A stretch of 64,000 bases of DNA from Bradyrhizobium sp. 132 (lineage in GTDB: Bacteria > Pseudomonadota > Alphaproteobacteria > Rhizobiales > Xanthobacteraceae). The stretch lies in NCBI RefSeq assembly GCF_023074185.1, contig NZ_JADPKY010000194.1, positions 27,014-91,013 of the forward strand, read 5' to 3'. Made by a program: the position numbers and the translations under genes. Under the pieces are notes generated by a model. The model was not told where the DNA came from. It saw only the letters and a program-made list of their open reading frames with translations, and ran no database searches. This document shows positions 58,042-64,000 of the stretch, piece after piece (position 1 is the first letter of the stretch; each line of letters begins with the position of its first letter).

Positions 58042-58434
58042 TCACTCGGTGTCAGATCGAAAGCCAGTTAACCTCAGGGCGGACTGCAGATGCTGGAGCA
58101 GCGCTTCGCCTTCTATCGGTTTGGTCAGATAGGCAAAGGCGCCGTATCGCATGGCACGCGACCGGATCGCCGGGTTGGTGTTGGCCGTAATGACGATCAC
58201 CGGCATTAAGGAGCTGATGACCCGCAGCCGCTGCAACAGGTCGAGCCCGCTCTGGCCCGGCATGCTCACATCGGTGATCAGGCAGTCGAACTTGCCCGGG
58301 ACGTATTCCGCCATGAAGGCCTCCGCTCGATCGAAAGTGCGACACGATAGTTCCAGCACCAGAAGGAGATCGGAAAGGGCCTCTCGCACAGCTTCATCGT
58401 CATCTACGATTGCGACTAAGGGCGCTTTTGACAA
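58042..58434 (-). CDS. Single-domain response regulator
   Basis: A 130-residue receiver: VAIVDDDEAVREALSDLLLV with the acidic pair, FDCLITDVSMPGQSGLDLLQ with the phosphoacceptor Asp, VIVITAN, and AYLTKPIEGEALLQHL with Lys. It resembles the FixJ-type receiver but has no output domain. It is 13 bases from the kinase gene, so the two are probably co-translated. Confidence 0.87.
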   Translation of the reverse strand: MSKAPLVAIVDDDEAVREALSDLLLVLELSCRTFDRAEAFMAEYVPGKFDCLITDVSMPGQSGLDLLQRLRVISSLMPVIVITANTNPAIRSRAMRYGAFAYLTKPIEGEALLQHLQSALRLTGFRSDTE

Positions 58435-58515
58435 CGGATGACTCTCGATAGCACGGCCGGATGGCCGTCTCCCTCGTGTGATCCATTGCCGGCCTGATCG
58501 TAACCATCCTTTGGT

Positions 58516-59166
58516 CTAGGGTGATTTTTCTTTCCGGACCCCCGCAGGCAGTAGTTCCCAGATGCGAATGAGTTGCCCGACCGACGTCGCCTGCAGCTTC
58601 TTCGTGACGCTGCCGCGATGCAGCTTGACGGTGACCTCGCTGATGCCGAGATCGAATGCGATCTGCTTGTTAAGGCGGCCCTTTGCCACTTCGCGCAGGA
58701 CTTCGCGCTCGCGCGGCGTCAACTTTGCGTAGCGGTCGATGTGCTCCTTGACGAGCCGGGCCGCCTTCCTTTGCGAGATATCTTTCTCGATCGCAGCCGC
58801 AACCGCGTCGAGGAGCGTCTGATCTCTTACAGGCTTCGTAAGGAAGTCAACGGCTCCAGCCTTGATCGCCTGCACCGACATCGCGATGTCACCGTGACCC
58901 GTGAGGAAGATGATCGGTCGCGCGTTGCCGTTTACGGCGAGATGTTGCTGGAGGTCCAGCCCGCTTGCTCCCGGCATGCGAACATCGAGGATCAGGCAAC
59001 CAGGGCGCTCTGGAAGATCAGCGTGCAACAATTCCAGCGTTGATGCAAAGCAGTGTCCGTCGATTCCAACCGACAGCAGCAGTTCTTGAAGTGCAGACCG
59101 GATCTCCTCGTCATCGTCTACGATCAAGACGAGTGGGTGGTCTTTATTGTCGGCAGTCATGCTCAT
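58516..59166 (-). CDS. FixJ-family response regulator (receiver plus LuxR HTH)
   Basis: A 216-residue regulator. Receiver: LVLIVDDDEEIRSALQELLL, GCLILDVRMPGASGLDLQQH with phospho-Asp, IIFLTGHGDIAMSVQAIKAG and DFLTKPVRDQTLLDAV. The HTH begins KLTPREREVLREVAKGRLNK, then QIAFDLGISEVTVKLHRGSV. This is the FixJ/NarL layout. The start is ATG 59166 (MSMTADN); ATG 59160 is equally possible. It heads the minus-strand run of two regulators and a kinase. Confidence 0.88.
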   Translation of the reverse strand: MSMTADNKDHPLVLIVDDDEEIRSALQELLLSVGIDGHCFASTLELLHADLPERPGCLILDVRMPGASGLDLQQHLAVNGNARPIIFLTGHGDIAMSVQAIKAGAVDFLTKPVRDQTLLDAVAAAIEKDISQRKAARLVKEHIDRYAKLTPREREVLREVAKGRLNKQIAFDLGISEVTVKLHRGSVTKKLQATSVGQLIRIWELLPAGVRKEKSP

Positions 59167-59348
59167 GGAAAACCACGGTGGGGGTTGTAAAGGCGAACGA
59201 GCCGGCGAGTGCAGTTGTCTCAACAATTGCGTGGCCTCCTTCTGTCCTTCTTCTCTCTGGTCCCTGGTCGCATTTTGCCGGAGGTCCTTGTCTTTCTTCC
59301 TGACGCTCTACAGCTTCGTCGCCCTTTTTTTAAGGGCGCCCTAATTTA

Positions 59349-59768
59349 TCAAAGCACGTTGAACGTCACGTCGACATTGCCGCGCATCGCCTTGGAACAG
59401 GGGCAGAGGTGCTCCGCCTCCCGCACGAGATTCTGTGCGACCATGTGGTCGATGCCCGGAATGCTGATGATAAAGCGTGCGCTCAGGAAGTAGTGATCGC
59501 CGTCAGCTAGGTGCAAGCGGACTTCGGCGTCGATCGTGACCTCACCCAAGGCGACGTTGCTCTTGCGCGCGGCAAGTGCGATCGCCCTCTCGAAAGAGGC
59601 CGACCAGCCCGCGGCGAAGAGCTGCTCCGGATTGGTCCCAATGCAAGCCGACCCGGGGATAGCCAGCTTGACGTCCAGATGGCCGTCGGAGCTGCGGCAG
59701 ACACGGCCGGCAATGGTATGCGTTTTGGCGGTGTTGGTGACCTTTCCGGTCTTGGCCTTGGCTTCCAT
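59349..59768 (-). CDS. Ohr/OsmC-family protein lacking the peroxidatic cysteine
   Basis: A 139-residue protein of the organic hydroperoxide resistance type: GHLDVKLAIPGSACIGTNPE, QLFAAGWSASFERAIALAAR, HYFLSARFIISIPGIDHMVA and HLCPCSKAMRGNVDVTFNVL. In Ohr the stretch after AAG carries the reactive Cys (ACF); here it reads A-S-F with Ser58 (TCT). The second Cys (C122) is present, with an additional C124 where Tyr is usual. Peroxidase activity is therefore doubtful. The start is ATG 59768. It is divergent from the large regulator at 60021. Confidence 0.83.
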   Translation of the reverse strand: MEAKAKTGKVTNTAKTHTIAGRVCRSSDGHLDVKLAIPGSACIGTNPEQLFAAGWSASFERAIALAARKSNVALGEVTIDAEVRLHLADGDHYFLSARFIISIPGIDHMVAQNLVREAEHLCPCSKAMRGNVDVTFNVL

Positions 59769-60020
59769 GGTGGACCTGGGTTGCGCTGTGGGTCGGACGG
59801 CGACGAAATCTCCGTTTCCGATGGCAACCACGCTACGCCCAGCCACCGCAATCCGCCCGTCATGCATTGTGAAATGTTGTTGCGAATTGAAAATGCTGAC
59901 CTTTTTTTGAGCACTTGACGGTTTAAGGGGATGCATGGCAGTTGGCCGACCGTTCAATGGCTTGCGGCGGAAACTTGGCTTACAATGCCCCTGCAGGGCC
60001 AACGGCGTGGGGACAACGCA

Positions 60021-62873
60021 ATGGTTTCAATGGCGGCGCCACGCAAAGACGTCCTGTCGTTTGGGCCCTTTCGCTTGACTGCAGCCGAACGGCTGCTCAC
60101 CAGAGACGGCGCTCCCGTTGAATTGGGCGCACGCGCCTTCGACATCTTGATTGCACTTGTCTCCACGCCGAACGAAGCCATCAGCAAGAAAGAGCTTCTC
60201 TTACGCGTTTGGCCCGATGTCACGGTCGAAGAGGGCAGCCTGCGTGCCCAAATCGCGAGCCTGCGCAAAACGCTCGGCGACGGACAGGACGGCGCGCGAT
60301 ACATCGCAACCCTGGCCGGCCGCGGCTACTGTTTTGTGGCGCCCGTTTCGCGGTCGTGGGAGGATTCCAAGGCGGCAGCAGCTGCCGCAACGGACTTTCG
60401 ACATGCCAACCTGCCCAGTCGCCCGGTCGGGTTGATTGGCCGTGAGGATGACCTGCAGAAGGTGGCCGCCTTGCTCGAGGTGGCGCGCTTCGTGACGGTT
60501 GTCGGCGGCGGCGGCGTCGGCAAGACAACTGTTTCGGTTGCTCTGGGGCACGACTTGCTCGAGCGTTTCGCCGGCGCCGTGCTCTTTGTCGATCTCAGCA
60601 TGTTAGGCGATGCCGAACTGGTGACGGCTACCGTTGCTTCGATGTTAGGATTGACGGTGCGGTCCGACGATACGACGCAAGACCTAATTACCTATCTGCA
60701 GGACAAGCGGATCCTATTGATCCTCGACACCTGCGAACATCTGATCGAACCGCTGGCAGCTTTCGCGTCACGCCTCTTCAGGGGGGCGCCGCGGCTGCAT
60801 ATCCTGGCGACCAGTCGGGAAGCACTGCAGGTCGACGGTGAACAAGTCTACCGACTGGAGCCGTTAGCCTGCCCGCCGGACGATGCGTTGGTAACAGCAG
60901 AAGTTGCACGGACATTCCCAGCCACACAGTTGTTCGTCGAACGAGCCGCCGCGAGCGGCGCCCGTCTCGATTTCGACGATGCAGAAGCCACAATCATCGT
61001 TGGCATCTGCCGGAGGCTGGATGGAGTGGCATTGGCGATCGAGTTGGCGGCCAGGCGCGTCGAGGCCTATGGGCTGCATAAGACCGCGGCTCTACTTGAC
61101 CAGCGTTTGACCTTGTTGTGGCTGGGGCCGCGCACCGCGCCACCTCGGCAAAAAACCCTGCAGGCAACGTTGGATTGGAGCTACGGGTTGCTTTCCAACG
61201 TCGAGCGGCTGGTACTTCGCCGGCTGGCCGCATTCGTCGGACATTTCACGCTGGACGCGGTGCTCGCGGTGGCGACAAGCGCCAACCTCGATGAGGGAGC
61301 TGTCTTCAGCGCGATCGACAGCCTCATTGCCAAGTCGATGGTCGCGACCCATCCCATCGGCGCCATGATGCGCTATCGTCTCCTGGACACGACGCGCGCT
61401 TACGTTCTCGGTATTACCAGTGACGATCCCGAGATCGCGTGCTTGCCCGTCCGCCACGCAACTTACTTCCAGCGATGGCTTGAGCAATGCGGAAAAGAAT
61501 GGGTGACGCTATCGAGTGGGGTGGAACGGGAATCGCACTTCGCCGATCTCAACAACGCTCGGGCGGCTTTGGAATGGTGTTTTGGCGAAGACGGCGATTT
61601 GGGAATCGGGATCAAGCTTACAGCAGCCGCCGTGCCTGTTTTCCTAGCGATGTCGCTGTTACCCGAATGCTATCGGTGGTCGCAACGCGCAATCGTCGCG
61701 CTCGGCGATGCGGCCCGTGGTGGACCGGAGGAGATCCAGCTTCAGGCGAACCTCGGAGTTGCGTCGATGCACATGTATGGGCCAAGCGACGCGGCGCGTG
61801 CGGCTTTGAACCGAAGCCTGGCAATTGCTGAAGCACGCGGCAACGTCCTCAGCCAAGTTGGAATGCTTGGTACGCTGTCGATGTTCTTTACGCGCGACGG
61901 AGAATTCAAGCTCTCGTTGGACCACGCAAGGCGCGCTCGAGCGGTTGCTGAAACTGCCGAGGAGTCGGACGCTACGGCCTTGGCCCAATCGGCTCTGGGC
62001 AGGGCGCTCCACTTCATCGGCGATCACAGCGGCGCCCGCTCAGAGCTTGAGGCTGCGTTTCAGCATTGGTCGCACGCCCAGCGGACCTATCTTGGGCTCG
62101 ATGACCGCATCCTCGTTGGCCTGGGACTTGCTCGGGGCCTGTGGGTACAGGGCCATCCGGCCCAGGCCGCGGCCCGCGCGCGCGAGACCATCAAGGACGC
62201 CGAACGCAGCGCTAATCCCGCGTCGCTTGCCGTCGCTCTAGCCTGGGCTCCGGACATATTCGTCTGGACCGGCGATCTCGCAAGTGCTGAAGAGCACGCA
62301 GATCGACTTGTGGCACACGCCCAATCCCATTCCCTAGGACCCTATCTCCACGTCGGGCGCGGCTACCAGGGTACGCTGGCCATCCGCCGTGGCAACACAA
62401 CAGACGGAGTTGCAACCATTCAGGACTGTCTGAAGTGTTGCAACGCCCTGCATTACTCGATGCGCAACACGGAGTTCAAAATTGTTCTGGCGCAGGGCCT
62501 CCTGGCGATCGGACAAGTCGGCGAAGCCATAACATTGGTCGATGACACGATCCGTCAGGTCGAGAAGAACGGGGATTTCTTCTTCATGCCAGAGGCGCTA
62601 CGCGTCAGAGGATGCGCTCTTCTTTTGATGCCAACCTCCCGAGTTGACGATGCAAAGATTTGGTTCATGCGGTCGCTCGAATTGAGCCGTCGCCAAGGCG
62701 CACATGCATGGGAGTTACGTACCGCAATCGACCTGGCCACGCTGTTGGCTGGTCAAGGAAGCTCGGACAAAGCTTGCAGGTTGCTACAGCCTTTATTCGA
62801 ACGATTCGTCGAAGGCTTGGAGACGACAGATCTAAAGGCTGCCACCCGTCTGCTGACGGACCTTAGAGGTTAA
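60021..62873 (+). CDS. wHTH-ATPase-TPR transcriptional regulator
   Basis: A 950-residue regulator. Residues ~10-105 form an OmpR-type winged helix (SFGPFRLTAAERLLTRDGAP; ELLLRVWPDVTVEEGSLRAQ; YIATLAGRGYCFVAPVS). A STAND-type ATPase follows, with Walker A VVGGGGVGKTTVSVALGH (~residue 165), ILLILDTCEHLIEPLAAFAS (Walker B) and HILATSREAL. The second half is built of helical TPR-like repeats. Such proteins act as switch-like regulators sensing a ligand or partner. The ATG at 60021 is preferred over the frame to 59931. The divergent Ohr-like gene is a candidate target. Confidence 0.86.
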   Translation: MVSMAAPRKDVLSFGPFRLTAAERLLTRDGAPVELGARAFDILIALVSTPNEAISKKELLLRVWPDVTVEEGSLRAQIASLRKTLGDGQDGARYIATLAGRGYCFVAPVSRSWEDSKAAAAAATDFRHANLPSRPVGLIGREDDLQKVAALLEVARFVTVVGGGGVGKTTVSVALGHDLLERFAGAVLFVDLSMLGDAELVTATVASMLGLTVRSDDTTQDLITYLQDKRILLILDTCEHLIEPLAAFASRLFRGAPRLHILATSREALQVDGEQVYRLEPLACPPDDALVTAEVARTFPATQLFVERAAASGARLDFDDAEATIIVGICRRLDGVALAIELAARRVEAYGLHKTAALLDQRLTLLWLGPRTAPPRQKTLQATLDWSYGLLSNVERLVLRRLAAFVGHFTLDAVLAVATSANLDEGAVFSAIDSLIAKSMVATHPIGAMMRYRLLDTTRAYVLGITSDDPEIACLPVRHATYFQRWLEQCGKEWVTLSSGVERESHFADLNNARAALEWCFGEDGDLGIGIKLTAAAVPVFLAMSLLPECYRWSQRAIVALGDAARGGPEEIQLQANLGVASMHMYGPSDAARAALNRSLAIAEARGNVLSQVGMLGTLSMFFTRDGEFKLSLDHARRARAVAETAEESDATALAQSALGRALHFIGDHSGARSELEAAFQHWSHAQRTYLGLDDRILVGLGLARGLWVQGHPAQAAARARETIKDAERSANPASLAVALAWAPDIFVWTGDLASAEEHADRLVAHAQSHSLGPYLHVGRGYQGTLAIRRGNTTDGVATIQDCLKCCNALHYSMRNTEFKIVLAQGLLAIGQVGEAITLVDDTIRQVEKNGDFFFMPEALRVRGCALLLMPTSRVDDAKIWFMRSLELSRRQGAHAWELRTAIDLATLLAGQGSSDKACRLLQPLFERFVEGLETTDLKAATRLLTDLRG

Positions 62874-62945
62874 CGCGCGTATTTCAGTGACGCCGGCGCT
62901 CTGACTTCCATCCACGTGAAGGATTTCGCCGGGCACAAAGCTCGC
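62866..62945 (-). pseudogene. SDR C-terminal remnant
   Basis: The minus strand encodes SFVPGEILHVDGSQSAGV, the typical end of an SDR dehydrogenase. The rest of the gene is missing and the normal stop is not present. It abuts the AraC remnant on the other strand. Confidence 0.45.
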
Positions 62946-63141
62946 CGAATGGCTGCTTCGCCACCGCGTGGAGGCGGCCAAGCAGTTGATGACGGTCCGC
63001 GGCCTGCCGCTATCCAAGATTGCAATTTCGGCCGGGTTTGCCAATCAAAGTCACTTCACGCGGGTATTTTCGGCCGCGGTCGGCGTCAGCCCGGGTGCAT
63101 GGCGCCGCGAAGCGCACGGCGCCCCGGAAGAGGGGACGTAA
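62938..63141 (+). pseudogene. AraC-family C-terminal remnant
   Basis: The plus strand reads LAEWLLRHRVEAAKQLMTVR, GLPLSKIAISAGFANQSHFT and RVFSAAVGVSPGAWRREAHG, stopping at 63139-63141. This is most of the DNA-binding half of an AraC-type regulator; the sensing half and start are absent. Confidence 0.6.
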
Positions 63142-63522
63142 TTCAGGGCAAAGCCGGGCACTCGGCCGATCAACAGAGCTGGCGCGCACTTTTGACGGGG
63201 ACCAACAGCTGCTGCTTTCAGCGCGTCAACGATGGACATGGGCGTAGTGGCGCTGGTTGGGAACTGAGACACGGCCGAACCCGGGTTTGAGCGTTCGATC
63301 CGCGTTCCAAGCGCTGCAGGAGGCCGGGGTCTTTCCTAAAGCGGCCGTGTCTTGTCCAATCCTGCGTTCCATCCCTGCTTCCCTGGCTAGTTCAACCTAG
63401 CAGTCTGCTGAAAAACCTTGAAATGGAGAATTTTCATTTTTCCGCCGGTCGTTTTTGGAGCGGCGCGGTAGAGTTGGATGTAATTTCTAGCTTGTTATTG
63501 AGTGTGCCCCGGCGCGGGGTGG
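63142..63522. other. Gap with the end of the IS5-type element
   Basis: No gene is seen. AGTCTGCTGAAAAAC near 63403-63417 looks like the terminal repeat of the insertion sequence whose transposase follows. The left part holds no recognisable feature. Confidence 0.4.
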
Positions 63523-64000
63523 CTATGCGGCGAGCAGTTTGGGAATTCGGATCAGGTTATAGGCGATCAGATTAAGCAGGAAGTCGGCGGCGACGCGAGC
63601 GATGCCCCGATGTTTGGTCTTGCGCATGGTGCCATGCTGCTTGCCCCATCCGAAAATGCACTCGACCATCGCCCGGCGCGATTGCGACATGCCGTATCCC
63701 GGATGCCGCGTGGTTCGTTCGTCGATCGCGCTGTTACGGTTCTTGCCGGTTTTGGTGATGGCCTGGTTCTGTGTCACATGCGGCGTCACGCCGATGGCGC
63801 GAAGGTTGGCGACATGATCGGCCGTATCGTATGCCTTGTCCTCACCAGCCGTGATGCGGCGACCTGCGGCTTTGCGTCTCGCCTTCAGCATGACCTCCGC
63901 AGCCCGGCGTTCGGCGGTGCCATTGGCATGCGTGACCCTGCCGGCCACCGCCAGCCCATGCCGGTTCTCCATGGTGGCGTGGCCCATATAGCAAAGCGAC
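63400..64000 (-). mobile_element. IS5-type insertion sequence, partial (continues beyond window)
   Basis: A DDE transposase gene running off the right edge plus a probable terminal repeat near 63403. The other end is outside the window, and the limit at 63400 is approximate. Confidence 0.6.
63523..63999 (-). CDS. IS5-type transposase, C-terminal part
   Basis: The frame is open to the right edge, so the start lies outside. The visible ~158 residues include HANGTAERRAAEVMLKARRK, ITAGEDKAYDTADHVANLRA, then HVTQNQAITKTGKNRNSAID and SQSRRAMVECIFGWGKQHGT, MRKTKHRGIARVAADFLLNL. The Asp in GEDKAYD and the Glu in RAMVECIFGWGK fit the catalytic acids of the IS5-related DDE group. Confidence 0.8.
   Translation of the reverse strand, partial: SLCYMGHATMENRHGLAVAGRVTHANGTAERRAAEVMLKARRKAAGRRITAGEDKAYDTADHVANLRAIGVTPHVTQNQAITKTGKNRNSAIDERTTRHPGYGMSQSRRAMVECIFGWGKQHGTMRKTKHRGIARVAADFLLNLIAYNLIRIPKLLAA

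Noticed and set aside
1..64000. CRISPR arrays, rRNA and tRNA genes
   Set aside because: None seen: no regular spaced repeats of CRISPR type and no recognisable tRNA or rRNA stretches by eye; a covariance-model search was not possible.

Overview
The window looks like a chromosomal accessory stretch from an alphaproteobacterium of the Bradyrhizobium/Nitrobacteraceae type. The reasons are high GC, compact genes with GGAG-like ribosome sites, stand-alone LigD-type ligases beside PolX, HisKA_2/HWE-type and FixL/FixJ-like signalling genes, and a ketone-body cluster with an efflux pump. No rRNA, tRNA or CRISPR array was seen. The organism call is inference from gene content.

Layout. 1-3.4 kb: end of a probable helicase gene overlapping a GIY-YIG nuclease gene, then an Ada-type zinc protein coupled to a phosphatase. 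3.9-9.6 kb: a plasmid-like replication and mobilisation module made of a rolling-circle Rep, MobC and a relaxase-primase fusion, with a MobB-like membrane protein encoded in another frame inside the relaxase gene. 9.7-9.95 kb is repeat-dense. 10-18.3 kb: a frameshifted serine protease, a DnaQ-like exonuclease, a broken DUF3606 gene, a LigD-type ligase, two histidine kinases, a receiver protein and an RsbQ-like hydrolase. 18.5-27.2 kb: a repair/stress block with PolX, MOSC, a second ligase, RNase HII, topoisomerase IB, GH15 and an SDR. A decayed second copy of the MOSC tail sits at 24.3 kb.

27.2-31.5 kb: gene remnants, a TauE/SafE transporter, and a superoxide dismutase-rhodanese fusion between two secreted LamG-like proteins. 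31.7-36.2 kb: a decaying defence-type island with a truncated DUF262 gene, an IS3/Abi_C chimera, a broken AlbA_2 gene, a broken membrane protein, an intact Abi_C gene and a broken downstream gene. 36.3-42.1 kb is the best candidate for an undescribed system: a tightly packed run of HNH nuclease, phage-type protein, unknown protein, metallophosphoesterase, AAA+ ATPase and DUF2130 PD-(D/E)XK-like nuclease, divergent from an XRE regulator across an inverted-repeat operator.

42.7-44.8 kb: an IS91-like element with a tyrosine recombinase. 45.1-54.5 kb: a DUF1275 membrane protein, then 3-hydroxybutyrate dehydrogenase, an EmrAB-like pump, a patatin and acetoacetate decarboxylase, followed by an MBL-fold hydrolase, an NDH-2-like flavoprotein and an AraC regulator. 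55.8-59.2 kb: a decayed kinase fragment, a GAF-PAS histidine kinase, a lone receiver and a FixJ-like regulator. 59.3-62.9 kb: an Ohr-like protein lacking its peroxidatic cysteine, divergent from a large wHTH-ATPase-TPR regulator. The right edge has SDR and AraC remnants and a partial IS5-type transposase.

Single-base frameshifts and nonsense codons cluster in the 30.8-36.2 kb accessory region, while the long genes of the repair and metabolic blocks are intact. This favours real decay there, although sequencing error at short homopolymers cannot be excluded from the sequence alone.
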